Below, in pieces: positions 1 through 14,200 of a DNA stretch of 64,000 nucleotides (within the stretch, counting starts at the first letter, position 1; every line of letters starts with the position of its first letter). The translations under genes and the position numbers were made by a program. This stretch comes from Oikopleura dioica (lineage: Eukaryota; Chordata; Appendicularia; Copelata; Oikopleuridae). The stretch is taken from contig OU015567.1 of NCBI GenBank assembly GCA_907165135.1, positions 4,159,001 through 4,223,000 on the forward strand, read 5' to 3'. The notes beneath the pieces were generated by a model. That model did no database searches. It had not been told where the DNA came from and was given only the letters and a program-made list of their open reading frames with translations.

Positions 1-162
1 GAACTTCCTCCGCGTTTATTTTTCGCACCTATTACCTTTTTGGGAAAGAACCTAAGAGAGAGAGAAAATTAGAGAGTGTCCAGAGAAGAAATCTGTGATT
101 TTCACACTTAGAGATTTGAAAAGTGCTCCGGCCAGAAGATTGAGAAGTTTTTGAAAAAAGCT
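1..162 (+). other. possible 5' leader exon of the RhoGEF gene
   Basis: A purine-rich stretch without an evident reading frame ends at a good donor, AAGCTC|GTAAGTTC, at about 162/163. It could be a non-coding first exon spliced to the exon that begins after the acceptor at 8241-8242. The only support is the donor and the absence of any other gene on this strand up to 8 kb. It could equally be the end of an upstream gene. Confidence 0.25.
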
Positions 163-1767
163 CGTAAGTTCAATTTTATTTTTAGATCGTTAATAATTAA
201 CAAATCTATTTTTTGAATAATTATGATAATTTTCAATGAAAAATTATTTTATTTTAATATTTTAAAAGAAAATTTTTTTAATTTATTAAAAGGCAGGAAA
301 AAGCCATTTTACTGTCCGAAAATGCCTCTTTCAGTATAAATTAGGTTATTTTTACGTAATGATTCCTCCTCATTTTGGAAAATCGCCTTGACTTTTTCGC
401 TCAAATTTCGCTTTGCGTCATCAAAAGGCGCTTGACCGCGTAAAACGTGGAACCAATCTACTTTATCGGCGCCAGTCTCTTGAGGAATTCCATCTTCTAT
501 CTTTGCTTACTTTTGGCGGTCATGATTTTGTAGTAAAAACAGCCTTTCATCCTTGAAGGTCACGTGTTTATAGCCATGGGACGTCAACAGCCAGATAGAG
601 TTTCGCCGATATCGGGCTGTTTTGACTCTCGCCGCGAACTCAGCGAATTTCTAGCGTCTTGCGTTTATCAAGGGTGTCTTTTTGATGATACCCAATCTCA
701 AAGTCACTTCATTTCTAGCTGTTTACTGCTCTCGTTTGAAACTCGGTTATCAATAATCCTGCCACGTTTTTGCTGGGTTGAAAATCTGATTTCTCTTTCG
801 CCGAGGAAAAAATCCCTTTTTATGGTCAATTTATTGAATCATTTTCAAAATTTATTTTCATAAAATTATTGTTGCAGAGAGATAAATAACTTTTTTCTTT
901 GTTTTCGAAGAGAGAGAATTACCATGATGTAATTGATTTCATTTTATGCAAATTTCTTTCATTATGAGTAAAAATAACAGTAACAAAGGTTTACCGATAA
1001 GCGTTAAGTACAGTCGGATCCATATCTTGTTCTTCTTTTAGCTCCATTGCCCCTTTGAGCCACAATTGCAGACCTCTATCTCCCTCTCTTTTCGCCGTTG
1101 AAAACATCTGTTTGTATTTACCTGAGTGACTTACTGTATGCTAACGGACCTGCACCCGGCACTAAATTTGCCCTCCGAGAGTCAAATTATGAAACGTCAT
1201 AAATTTCAAATTTGCCGCTGCCAGTTTGGACACTTGAAGGAACTCCCATGTCTCAGAGCAGAATGTGTTTTTGTTTTTCAATTGCCATGGAAGCTAAATC
1301 ACTATTCAAGTGAAAACTGCAAAATCAAGAACGTTTGCCCAGCGAGCGATAAAAGAGGACTTCAAGGTCGGGAAGGGTAGGAAAGCGATAGGAGGGTAAA
1401 TAGATCGGAAAAAAAACGTACAAGTTTTTGAGAGCCGCGAGACAACAAAGATTGGAATAAGTAAATTCAAGTGCGTTGATAGTCGCTTAGGGCCAGTTGT
1501 CAAGGGGAATCATCCAAAATTCGAAATGTTCCAAGAAATTCCGAAAATTCCAGCAGTCGAAAAATCGAGGGCAAACAACTTGGAGACGGTCGATTTGGGC
1601 TTTTTATGGTCGAAAATTATTGAAATCGCGGATTTTTGACCAAAAAATCTTTCAAAATCAGCATTTTCGGGCATTTTGTTTTGAATATTTCGAAAATTTT
1701 GATAAATATTTATTTTTTTTATTCTTGATGAATTTTTTTCTTTTTCTTCGAGAAATTTTGGGATAGC

Positions 1768-1872
1768 GTCTAGAACCGACAAAAAATTTCGACGGTGAGC
1801 TGATTCCAGGCTTCTGATTGGTTGAAAATTTCCACTCAAAATTTGTCGAAATTTTTTTGTCGGTTCCAGACA
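1768..1872. repeat. short inverted-repeat element, GTCGGTTCC family, copy 1
   Basis: The element starts with AGAACCGACAAAAAATTTCG and ends with TTTTTTTGTCGGTTCCAG followed by ACACCTCC. The termini are imperfect inverted complements and the interior contains GCTTCTGATTGG. Related copies lie at 4301-4443 and 15716-16035. It has the form of a miniature inverted-repeat element without coding capacity. I did not establish target-site duplications. Confidence 0.6.
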
Positions 1873-4300
1873 CCTCCCGGAAATTTGGGCTTTTTTTTGA
1901 GCTGGTTCAATTAGGACAGTTGCGTGACGAAAATTTTTGCGTTGAAAAACAAGTATTTCTAACCTGTGGTTGCGTGAAATCGAAATCGGCGCGTGCCCTT
2001 TTCTGGGTCAAGTCAGAGTGTCTTTGACATCTTTGTGTTAATAACGTTTGGGTCACCACCAAACCTGGGTTTATACGCTGAAGAGATCGACCGCGCCGTT
2101 TTTTGGAGAAAACTTGTTTTAATATTTGTGTACCGACAGAATTTACATTCGGTTACGTATCGTTTCGGCTTCTTGGAGAGGCGATTTATTTAATTAAAAA
2201 TTATAAATATTGTTTAACACAATTTATTGCATACAAAATGGCTTTTTTCGAGGAGGAAATTAAAAAAAAGCGATTTAGGTTAAAAATGGTAGATTTGATT
2301 TAAAAAATTTCGCCCATGATCGTCGATTTTTCCCGGTTTCGAGGCGAAAATAAACGATTTCTGGTCGGTTTTCTGAATTTTGCTAGACTATCTTCGATTT
2401 GTGGTTAGTTCAAGATAGAAAAAGACATAAAATCTATCAAAATTCGACCCGAAATGAATCATTCTGTTGAAAAAATTGAGTATTTTAGCAAAAAATGAAA
2501 TTTCTTTTGAATTTTCCCAAGAAATCAATGAATTTTCTCACATTTTTGTTAATTTATGATCGAATTCTTGGGCTTCTATGGCCAAAAATACTGAAATTCG
2601 TCCTCCAAAAGCATTAGTTTTTTCTCAAGAATTCTAAAACCCGGAAATGCCTTTCCGAAAATCACTCACGTTTTCTCCCTCAATCTCTTATTATTGCTCG
2701 ACCGGATTCGCTTGCTATTTTCTAAATAGCAGCTTTGAAACAACTCGCAGCCGATCATTAGACTTAAATTTTTGAATTCATCAAGAAGTCGGTTTCTATT
2801 ACAAAAACAGTAGTTATGTTTAGATAAGTAGCTTTTTGTTTTAAAAATATTAGCATGTAACTTTCACGCTTGATAACTACCACTGGCAACTTGATGATCA
2901 CGTAGTCTTTTTTGAACACGTGCTTGTAAATAGAAGACCATCTCCGAGACGCTTCTTTAGCCGGATCGGCTTAGGTAGGCCACTTTTGGCGATTTTCGAT
3001 GATTTTGCCCGCTTGGGGGTTAAGTGCTATTGTGGGTTAAAATACTGTGGTTGGGAAATAATAAAGATGATAATGAATTCGATTTATTCTTGTGTAATCG
3101 TTTCGCCAAATCGCTTTCTTCGGGGTTTTTCAAATCTTATGCTTGATAAAAATCAATGTCTTTGGTAAAAAATATCAAGCTACCAAGATTTTGGTTAATT
3201 GAACTGGGCGAAATTTTGGCTGCGCTTGTTTATGGCTGAGTTTGTGGGATGAGCGATCCCGCCAAGGCGGTCAGACGATTGGAACTTGCGTCATGAGCCG
3301 TACCCATTAATCTTGTAATTATTTCTAGAAATTTGTCAATATGGGCAATCGATTCTTTAACTCTTGGACATTGTCAACGACTTCTTCGATTTCTTGATCG
3401 GTTATCAGCAAGAACATCGGATATCATTCTCTACAACCTTAAAATTCGACCTTATAATTATGGTTTTGAAAAGTTTTGGGTAGGTTTATTTTTAGTCACA
3501 ATGAAATTCGATAACATCTGACCTCTATTAGACGATAAAAGATTAAGGGTGTATCCCAGCATGTCAATTCTCGCTTCTCCTATAAGATAAGCGTTTCACA
3601 AACCCGAAACGTATTACCTCTTCTTCACGTTTTCCAACACGATTTTTAACAGAGATAAAGACAAAAACCTTCAGCTTGAGAAAGAGAATTTCGATAAGAA
3701 ATTTTAAAGCAAAGAGCGAAAAGTTCATTTGAGCAATTTGTAGTCTTGTCTCAGCGGGACAGCAAGACAGAGAGAAGAGCTCTTATCAGGAGCTTTTAGA
3801 AACTTCTCCTTGAGCTCCTCTCCCATGTGCAGAATTCCGAACGACGTGAGATCGGAATTCAAAGATGACTCGGGCGAAATTCAAAGTTTGGAAATTGACG
3901 CGTTTTTCGAAGAATTGAATTAATTTTTTCTTGAAAAAGAATGTTCAAGAAAAATTTGAAATTTTGAAAGTTTGAATTTTAGAACATTTGTGATGAAGGA
4001 CTTTTTCTTTTTCTGAAAATTTTGAAAACAATCTTAGTTTCTTTTTCTGCTTAGTGGGCTTTTAAAACGTTCCATTCTGGCAAAAACTAACCGCGCTAAT
4101 CTGTTGAGGGAAAATAGATTACGGACAGGTTCTTTCACCAAGAGTTATATAATTGAGCGTCTTTCCGATTCTTCTTCATGTAACTTTTCTTTTCGGATAA
4201 AAAGAAAATTCTAAAAACTTATCATATTGATCCCCTTATTTCATAAAGCTTAAATTCTGGTCCAAAAGGGTCAAGAAAAAGGGTCGACCCTAAGGGTGGC

Positions 4301-4443
4301 GTCAGGAAGCGACAGAAAATTTTGACAAATTTTGCGTGGGCGGCTATTCGGCTAGTGATTGGCTTGTTCGCCAAATCTAGGCTTTGGATTGTTTGAAAAT
4401 TTCAACGCCAAATTTGTCGAAAATTTTTGTCGATTCCCGACAT
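4301..4443. repeat. short inverted-repeat element, GTCGGTTCC family, copy 2
   Basis: It begins GTCAGGAAGCGACAGAAAAT and ends TTTTTGTCGATTCCCGACAT. The interior holds GTGATTGGCTTG and GGCTTTGGATTG, the same motif that is tandemly expanded in the copy at 15716-16035. Confidence 0.55.
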
Positions 4444-4936
4444 CTCCACGATCCTTATTTATTCAAAATTGATTAAGGGGGTCACTTTGTTATTTTTTCA
4501 ATTTATTTCTTGATTAACCTGCTTACAGGTCCTTATCCTGTTGTCGAATTATGATTAATTAAATGAGCTCTGAGTTTTGTTTTATCAGCGAAATCTATCA
4601 AAAAGCATAATTTACCGGAATCAAAGCCGCCGAACTACAAATACACAGACACTTGATTAACAATCAGCACCATTCTCATTTTTAATTAAATTGAGTGTTT
4701 ACATAAAAACGCGCGCTAGAAGAGCAATAAGGGTGCCTAATAGTGGTTCACTTCTAAAAATCAACGACGCGAGTGGCATTTGCATAATTTTGTTTAGCTT
4801 CGTCCTCATTTTCTAAATGTTCGTATTTGACACCGAAAATGAGATAGGATAAAAACGACGCCATAACAAAATTCAACACCGTTAAAAATCACCTAAAACA
4901 TTTAAAAAATAATGTTTCTACATTTGTTATTTATTA

Positions 4937-5131
4937 AAGAAAAAAATTGAAATTTAACATGGTGATACCCTTATTTTGCTCATCAAAAATAGCCTCACAA
5001 AAATTATGTATTATTTAATAAATTACTTAAAAATATGCTTGAAAATAATAAATAATTAATAGTTGATGTTGATGTTCATTTTTGATGGGCAAAATAAGGG
5101 TATCACCATGTTATTTTCAATTTTTTTCTTT
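4937..5131. repeat. 195-bp inverted-repeat element
   Basis: Two near-perfect inverted arms of about 50 bp (roughly 4938-4990 and 5078-5130) carry ACATGGTGATACCCTTATTT in opposite orientations, separated by an AT-rich loop of about 90 bp. It is non-coding and typical of a MITE. Confidence 0.7.
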
Positions 5132-6465
5132 TGTTTTTTACACTTCAAAAAAAGTAACTGGACATATTTTTTCTCCGAATATCTTATTCAATCTAACCAG
5201 ACAAAATGAATCATACTTTCGCCACGTGAGAATTTTTTCATCTTCTGTAAACGCTACTTCAACTCCTAAAAAAACATGTGCTCAAATTAACCCCCACCCC
5301 TGCATGTAGCATGGGATCTCAAGTCTTGTATAACAATTCTTCAGAGCATTCTTTATCTAACATTCTTTTGCCCATACTTGAGAAATATTTGGAAGTATTG
5401 TACTTATTCGAAAGCAATTTCAGACCACGTGGACAAAAAGGAGGATGTTTTTTCCCTGCAAGTGAAAATTGAGTGGGGTCAAGACTGACAAATTGAGATT
5501 ATCAAATCTGAACTGATAAGGGTAGAAACAAAGCTGAAGGGGATTAAGAGAAGAAGCAAGCTTTGCCCTAGATTTCTCGAAGAAAAAAAGTTGATTTTTC
5601 TGGTTTGAAAATTTTTTGAATCGTAAGAAAAGATCTTCTAAAAACCTCGAAAATGAACCTAAAGGATAATACCCAATACAGCAAGTAACAATATTGGTAA
5701 TCGTCTAGAACCCACAAATACCATTTCGCGGCGCCACGAAATGACAGAGAGGGGAGGAGACTCGGGGAAGCCGTCTTCCCAGAATCAACGCCAACTCGCT
5801 CAGAGAGAAAAATCACGGGACAAACGACAAGACTAGCCAGCTCAGCTTAAACCTATTTCAAGTTTATTATGTATCCGGAGATTCCTCGTTTTAGCCCCTG
5901 CTGCGGAGCTGGCTGATCCAATCATTTTTGGAAATGAAAAAGGGAAATTTCATAAAACACGCATTCTCAGTAAAAACTCAAAAAACAAGGACAAAAAAGG
6001 AGGCAAAAATCGTTATCATCTATCATAAGCTAGTGACACCCTTATTTCATCGAAGCTCTTTTGTAAGAAACCGTGCCGATTCAGTTATCATGGCAAATTC
6101 AGTGAACGATGTTCGAGTGATCATTTTTTATGTTTTTCGATTTTCTGCTCCACCTAAGCGAATTGGCCCCCGATTATGACTGAATCATGTATTATCCCTC
6201 CCCTGGTTCTCCTTCTTTTATAAAATCCCCGTCGGAAAATTGCGTGACCCAACGTGGCTTTGAGAAATTAAATCATGTTTTTGCGATATCATGTAACGAA
6301 CGAGAATGAAATTTTTATAAATTGTTTAGATAGGAGATTTTAGATTTTATAAAGCTGTTAGAAACCCGCTAGCAATTTATAAACGAATTGGATCGAAGGA
6401 AAAAAATCTTGAATTGGTTTTGACCATAAGAGTATTTCGACTATTATCCTATTATTGTATATTGA

Positions 6466-6596
6466 AAGCCGCGTAGCGGCTTTTAGAAAAGTGAAGCCGC
6501 AAAGCGGCTTCGAAAAATTATTTTTCTAATTATTTTGTAATTTCTGGCGAAGCCGCTTCGCGGCTTCGTTTTCAAAAAAGCCGCTACGCAATATTT
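6466..6596. repeat. GC-hairpin repeat (GAAGCCGC…GCGGCTTC family)
   Basis: Several short palindromes of the form AAGCCGC…GCGGCTT sit in an AT-rich background. The outer arms GCCGCGTAGCGGCTTTT and AAAAAGCCGCTACGC are inverted. The same family recurs at 7422-7757, 8590-8727, 12142-12246, 12672-12830 and 20866-20987. Confidence 0.6.
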
Positions 6597-7421
6597 CAAT
6601 AAGAAAATAATAATTTCAATAAGAATCTTTAGACCCTGACTCAGGCTTTTACACAAGTTTTTGTGCTCAAATTAGAGCTGTAGACTGAATTTTTGCCAAA
6701 AATAAATGAATTTAGATTATTCATCCAATTTTAAACTCCATGAAAAACGCGTAAAATCCGCTCTTTTAGCATTGCGGAATGTCACCCCTCTAAACAGGAA
6801 GTGGACATTTGCAGTCAGCTCAACGTGTCTGAGCGGGTTAAGGATGTCCCTCGTTCACGTGATTGTTTGAATTGCTCCCTCTTGGGCTGGAGAAAATGCA
6901 ATTAACCCGTGCAAGAATCGGCGAGTAAGGAGCTCCTCGAAATTAATTCAGCCCTGGAGTAATTTCCCCGACCGCGTTAAATTTCCGATGATTTAACTCT
7001 TACGTGGCCCCCGTTACTAAACCAGTGACTTTTTCGGGTTAATGACAGATTATTTTTTTCACCGAAACTTTTCGTTGAACGAAAAAAAGATGCTCTAAAA
7101 CGTGATTCTGAATTAAAATGAGTCTAACTCTATTTCTTGGTTTTCAAATGGAAAATTTTTAGATTTGAATTTCTTCGTCATTTTTCATGCGTGTGCGAAA
7201 AGGTTTTAAAAGCCACAATTTGATCTGAGAATGACACCCAATGACGGGCAGAGAAATTAGCCGTAACCAGCCGCGCGGCACCCGACAATTATCAATTCAT
7301 AATTTTGGCCAGAGATCGTTTTTCTAAGTCGTAATTGTTGAAGCTTTATTTTTGGTTGAGAAGCCTTTATTACTGACGCTCAGTGCTGTCGGACCCTTAA
7401 ATCGATATTTCGCTCAGTACA

Positions 7422-7757
7422 GTCGAGAAGCCGCTTGCGGCTTCAAACTTTTAAATTGAGCCGCGCTGAGCGCGGCTTTTTTAATTTTAACGCCGGAACG
7501 CATATACGACCCATTTTTGGGTTATACGATTTTGCTCATCAAAAAACCCATATTATATTTGATATACGCATATAATATGACCACGCTCAAGTTATATTTT
7601 TGTAGCTTAGAGTCCGGTTATAATATATAAACCCGGAATATTATTCTCTTTATGCCCAAATCGAGACAATATTCGGTTAAAAAATGGTCAGAAATTGGCA
7701 AAAATGGCCATGCGTTCCGGGGTTAAAGCTAAAAGCCGCAGGCGGCTTCTCGATTGA
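7422..7757. repeat. GC-hairpin repeat, long copy
   Basis: It starts GTCGAGAAGCCGCTTGCGGC and ends with AAAAGCCGCAGGCGGCTTCTCGA, which are inverted termini. The interior is AT-rich with a run of ATAT motifs. It belongs to the same family as the elements at 12142 and 12672. Confidence 0.5.
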
Positions 7758-8269
7758 ACAGAAAAAAAATTCGAAATCGACCACTGATGGCGCTCTTCTC
7801 CAAACAGCGCCACCGAGCGTCGAAGATTTCGAAAGCTTTTCGTCTTTTTGTAAAAACCTAGTGAACTTGTTTTAGGTCCGAAAAAAAACGGAATGAGTCT
7901 TGTGTTATGTCAATTTTCGGGGTTCGTTGTTTCATCAAAAAACTCGGAAGCGCCTTTCACGCGGTTTTCGTGACTCTTCTAGTGACTAGCGAAAAGGCTT
8001 TTTTAATAAGGTCAATTAGCGATTAGGAGCTCCAAAAATTAAAAATTACGGAAAAAGGAACTTCTTAAAAAGGGGGAAAATAGACAATAATTAAAAAAGA
8101 ACAAGTGATTTTGCTTTGATTTTTTGTGTGTTTTCGAAAAAGCAAAGGAGCAATTAGCAGATTTCAGGGAAGCAAAACATCATTTAATTAATTACCGCTG
8201 CGGATGTAAATAATGAAACAATCTTTTGAATCATATTTTCAGGTCAAAATACGAATGTAACAACAATAA

Positions 8270-11200
8270 ATGGAGTTTGTGTTACGACTACAACGAGCTC
8301 GCCGGTCCAGCTCTCAAGAACCTTCCAAGAACAAAACTGGTCAAAGTCGCCCGTCAAAAAATCAGAACTCGAAGAGACCAGCAACTGCTCAAAAGTCGAG
8401 GAAAGATTTCGATGATGTCAAGAGCGACTCAGAGGTGCACAGACGATCCAATAAAAGTTCAAAGGTAAAACCAACTTTTTTATGATTTACACTGTATTTT
8501 CAACAGTAATTTTATCCCAAGTCGTCAATCTTGGGGACTGGGCTCGGCAACCTGTATAGAAAACCTGAGTCAGGCTTTGAAGAACTAAAATAAAAAGCTG
8601 CAAAGCGGCTTTTTTAAATTGAAGCCGCAGAGCGGCTTCGCATATTTTTAAATCACAGAAGAGTGATTTTGTTTCGAAGCCGCGATGCGGCTTCGTTTTC
8701 AAAAAAAGCCGCTACGCGGCTTTTCATTTGAGCTCTTCATGTCTCAGTTTTTTTACACAGGTTGTGGTGCCCAGCTTTTGGAGGAGCTGTGTTTGTAGAC
8801 TTTTTTTAGTAAAGAAAACGGTTGTCAAATAGGCAGCTGGGGATATAGCAACAATCTAGTTAATTAAAATTTGACGCTGATCAATTTACACTCAAAACTT
8901 CCCCCGATGAACGGATGCGTTCAAAACTTACGTTTTCAAGTCCCTTGATGACGCAAGAGACAAAATCGGAGCTTATCGTATTTCCGCAAAATAGAAAAAG
9001 TTACCCAGTTTCAATCAAATGAAATTGAGTTTGAGCCGAGTAAATTTGCGTTAAGGCTTCTAAAAAATCGAAAAAATTATTATGTTTGGAACATCCTTTT
9101 TCTTGCGCGATCCGTAAGTTATGGAAATCCTCACGTAGAGATAAGCATCATACAAACTCAACCGCCGTAATTCATCGTTTTTCTCACTCCTTGGTTTGAA
9201 AAATTTTTTGTTGTATTTGCTGCTAACAATTTGTTGGAAATGGAAATAAAAATGAGAAAAATTAAGTAGGCGGCTATTTTGCCCGTGATTGGCAAAAAGA
9301 TCTAATCCAGGCTTTTTATTGGCTAAAAATCCGAATTTTCTCGTAATTTTTTTGAGTCGATTGACGCCGCTAGCCGGATTCTCAAGGTGATAAAACTAGT
9401 GAAATTTTTTAACATTTGTTCAATTGAAAATCGATAAAAATATTCACCACGATTCCAAGTAATAATTTGATTTATGATTCTTATCTCTCAAAAAATAAAA
9501 AATCGTGAACCCGATGAACTACAGTAACCTGAATTATGAACCGTGAGGTACCCCAGACCAGCTGTTGTATAAAGCCCTTTGCGAAAACAAAGTTCTGAGG
9601 CCAGAGTGCCCTTAGAAATCAAAAGCCACAGCGTGAGTCCACGCTTTGAATTTATAAAAGCTCTTCATAAGCTTTTCATTACTTTTTTCTTTTTTGAGTT
9701 TCGTGAATTGAATTTTCATTCTTTCTTCCCCTTTCTTTCGATTTTGAAAAAAATCTTGAACTCGTGACCTGAATTAGATTGGATTAGAAAAGCTGACTGC
9801 GGCGTTTTTGATAAGCTGGGTCGAGCTTTGTGTTATCTAAATTCGAAGTGGTACTACTATTCGACACGTGATCTATCAAAGAGAGTCAGCGAAAATTTTT
9901 CGAACACGCGGAAAGCGGTTAACACGCTTGATACCTGCCACTGCGAAGGTACAAATTTCGGTCGAGCAGATAGCTACATCACCGGCTACAAACGATCAGA
10001 TATCCATTCTGGATAAGAAGAAAAAGCGGCTCAGAGTTTTTTCACTCCTCTAAAACACTCTAAAGAGGGCCATTTTTCTTCTAAAAATTTCTTCTTCGAA
10101 CTTTTAAAATTGTTCGAGAAAAAACGTGAAAAAAGGGGGAGACTACTAGAAAATCAATTTTCGCTGAAATACGCGACGAGCCGTGAAATTCTTCTGTTCT
10201 AAAGCTTACTTCGGCCAGGTAACGGTGACATATTTTGGGGAAGAGAATCCATTACGAAAACGCCCGCGTCGCCTAAACAGACTTATTCCGTACCTCCTCA
10301 AGATAACAATTATTTTTCAAGAAAAAATTTAAAATCAAGATGTTTTTAAGGCTTTATTTCAAAATTATATTGTTAAAATTAAATTTAATATTTATTAAAT
10401 TATAATTTTAATTATTCTTTAAAAAAAAATTTTTTTGATTTACTTTAGATCACGTGAGGTAGCACATGAGGTTTGTGATTTCAGTTCGAGTCTGAGAAAT
10501 TTCTTTTCTCGGCGGGAGAGATCAAAGGCGAGCCCCCGCCGCTCTGAAAATTGAAAGCTGGCTTTGTCCACTTCCGTGAAATCGAGACAGACCCTGGGAG
10601 TCGCAAAATCCGAGCCATTCTGAAAAATAGAAAATAGAAATTTGTTGTTTCTGCTGATTTTTTGTTGTTTTCTGAGAAAAAGAGCCGAAAATTCAGAGAT
10701 TTTTTTAAGAAAAAAAAACGAAAAGACCGATTTTCAAGGTAAAAAAATTGTAAAAAAAAAATTTTGTTTTCGTTGGAAAAAATTTTCTTCTCGAAAATTT
10801 ACGCTTGAAATTATACAATGAACAGATTTTTAAACGAAGATCGGCGCAGTCAAAAGCACGAACTCATAATACCGAATTCCAATGCCGCATTCTTCGAGAT
10901 TATTTTAGAGCGCTGAGGTGCCCATACTTGAAAGGTTATGTATTCATCACGTGTATCGCGACAAGGGGCAGGCCTTCTTTTCTAGCAGTTCAGTTCGTAG
11001 ATTCCTTTATCGAGGTTTTATCTATTCTAGGAGAATAAAGCTAAGAAATGTGAGAAAATAAAGTGGAACTTACTGAAAGAGGGGGAGATTTGCATATGTT
11101 AAGAAATGCAGACAGGTGTTGAAAATTATAACCAGAGTGACTCCCTTATGAAATTCAAAAAGAAAAAAAAAATGGAATGTCGCGAACAGACCAAAAATGC

Positions 11201-14200
11201 GGACTTAACCTATTTATGCAAGCGCATTTTTGGATAACCAATAAGACCTCTGTATTTGGCTTAACGGCCAATCAAAACCCTGGTCCATAAAATCACTTCC
11301 ATAAATTGGGTTAGCACAAAAATGCTACAAATAAATCAAATTTTCGCAAAAAAAAATTATGAAATCTGATTGGCCCACGCGCCAAATTTGGTGATCTGAT
11401 TGGTCTAAAATTCAACCAAAGTTTGGTTTCGTTTTTAACCCTTTTCTCGTTGATCCTTTAGTAAAATATTCGACAGTAGCCGATTTAAACTGTACCAATG
11501 GATAAACCGCCTGAAAACTTTCAGTAATCAGCCACTCAAGCGGGCCTTGAGAGCTGTGTGAATGAGATAAGCTAGCGCTATTATCCTTTATTAAAACAGA
11601 AAATCAAAATCTCAAATTTTCAAGCTTCAAAACTTTCAAGCGCTCACAATTTGCCGGATGCGGCGTTGAATCAGCAGATTTTCTTAAAGACACGAAATAC
11701 AGATGTTCAAAAAAGGGCTAGAAACGTAGCTCAAATTTGAGCTCGGCGCAACCGCAAGTTCTAATCTGCTCGCAGTTGCTGTCAGCTAAGATAGACCGCC
11801 CTGTAAATTGCTTCCGAGCTGCCCATAACACTATGCTACACGTTTTCGAGCATCAATCAAATCTGTCACATGAAAACTCGCATCTTCTTGCATTTCAAAA
11901 TGGCGAATCAAATGAGTGACTTTCGTTAAAAAAAAACCAGGTTGTCAGAAAATTTTGAGTGTTTGTTCAAGGAATCCCTTGAGAAGAATCGTCGTCAACG
12001 TAACAAAAATACGAAAAAGGGGATCAGGCATTGCCTGTCAAAATATTCTTGCGCAGAGTTTTTGCGTTTTTCAGAAATTTTCGCTCAAAGAAATTTGAAC
12101 TCAAAAAACATCTCCTTCAAATTCGCCTTTGAAAAAGCTTCAAAAATCGAGAAGCCGCTTGCGGCTTCGAGTCAAATCATGATTATGCCGCGCGCGGCTT
12201 TAAAATTCCTTTTGGCTCGAAGCCGCAAGCGGCTTCTCGATATTTTTAGTCTATCCAAACAAGGAAATTTTATGAGGTCAAATTTTTCGCGCGAATATTT
12301 CTAAAAAGTATTCTTATCGCTAATTTATCCAAAATTTCGCGTGAAAAGCAACAGTTTTAAATCTTGATAACATCCCGTTATCCAGCGCGGATCAATATCA
12401 AGTGCGTGCCCTGCTAAGATTTACTGCCCAAGGCGCCAGCGCGGCCCTATTCGCCGTCGTAAAATACGCGATAACTATCGACCCAGCTTATAAAAAATAT
12501 GACTTTCATGGGCAATTTGCGTGCAAGCGGAGACAGCAACGATCATTTTTGAGCAGACTAATTGCAAAATGCATGAATCGGTTTTGAAATTAGCGTTTTC
12601 AAAGCGGAAAATAAATGATGCAACTCACGAGGAGTCAAGTTCAAAATTCTGGATCATCCAGGTTTTCTACTAAAATAAGCCCTTATTCAGTGAAGAAAGT
12701 CGAGAAGCCGCTTGCGGCTTCGAGCCAAACAAAATTTGACCCGCGCGAAGCGCGGCTTAATGTCTTTTCGCTCGAAGCCGTAAGCGGCTTCTCGACTTTC
12801 TTCGCTGAAGAGGGGCTTATTTTTGCGGAGATTGCTGGAAACCATTTTTCTGAAGAGTTCAAACGCGATGTGTATAATTAGGTTAGCCAAAGTGGGCCCG
12901 ATAAAAGCCGCCTCCTTGAGTCCTTGAAAATTATATTTTCCCTCGCAGCGGGGTTGTTTCTTTTTTATGATATCTCTTTTGGCCCTTGACCGTTTTACCG
13001 CAGCGCTGTGCGTCCTGCCGCGTGATCTCCCGCTGCGTCGATTCAAAAACTTTCCAACATACCAAACCAGGCGCCTCCTTCTTTTTTATTTCTTCTTTCC
13101 GTATTTAATATTCTGAAACCGTTGATTTTTATTCAAAAGAGATTTTCAAGGAAGAGGATCTTTCAGCGAAAATCAGCTTTTATCGAAAATTTAGCAAAGT
13201 GACACCCTTATTTTTTTTCCCAAAAAATTAACCCGTCGTAAAAACCGTAACGCTGCGGCGCGGCGCTAACGGGTTAACCCCCCTTTCACGCATGACCTCA
13301 AAAAGAAAGATCGAAACATGCCCCCTCGCCTGTCCTCGACGGATTTACTCGCTTCCGGCCCTGTTTCAACAAAAAGATAATTGACACCCTAACGAAAATT
13401 TGAAAATTTGAAAATTTCCATTTTTTGCTGCTGAAAGAAAAAGATCCGAAAACAGTGAAGAAAAAAAAAAGAGTGAAACTACTTGAATCGAATTGTTTTG
13501 ACAGAGAAGAGGGCCAAATCTCAGAAGAGGCTTGTTGAAAAATCGCTTTGTCTGAAGTAAAAGATCACACACGCCTGAGGGCGAGAGATTGTGAATGTCG
13601 GAAAAGAGGAAATATATTGACGAAAATGAGGGGTTCTTCAATAGCAGGAATAAAAAAGTAAGTTCTTACTGGTTCCCTACGTCTCCTTCTTCATAAAAAG
13701 ACGCGACTATAAATTTTTTTCAGCCAAAAAATTCTAGATGTATTTTTGAAACCCGTAAATCTGTCTAAAAATAACAATTTATTATATTAATTATTTATTT
13801 CTTGTGTGTTTTCCTTTTTTAAACTGAATAATTTTCTCAATGGACCATTGAAAATGGGTGCTAAGTAATATGAAAAAAGTACAATTCTGACGGTCAAAAG
13901 TGCGAGTAAACAAAAAAGCTCGTGAGAATTCCGGTTCTTGAAATTTTCAAAGAAAACGAATATTCACCCGTCCACATTTCTGGACTTTTCACGCGAGTCG
14001 AAAATTAATCTTTCTATAAAATGGAGAATCCTTGTTTCTGAATTCCTTGAACGAAAGATTGGACAAAAAACATATGTCCAACATTTGCTGATAGACAAAC
14101 AAAGTTGATTGATATTTTCAACCAATTTATAGAAAAGCCTTTTTCACGGTGCTTTTGAAGGTCTTTTGACAAAGAGTTGGTTCTATAACGTGACACTTGT

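Larger units (their letters stand above)
163..8242. other. AT-rich non-coding stretch, gene-poor
   Basis: I see no convincing gene. The open frames are short, mostly start at GTG or TTG, lack recognisable domains and have no paired splice signals. The stretch holds inverted-repeat elements (listed separately) and scattered copies of a short CCTTATTT-type motif. It is either the first intron of the RhoGEF gene or intergenic DNA. Confidence 0.6.

Noticed and set aside
564-863. 99-residue plus-strand frame near the window start
   Set aside because: It starts at GTG, has no domain and no clear splice or promoter context; most likely chance.
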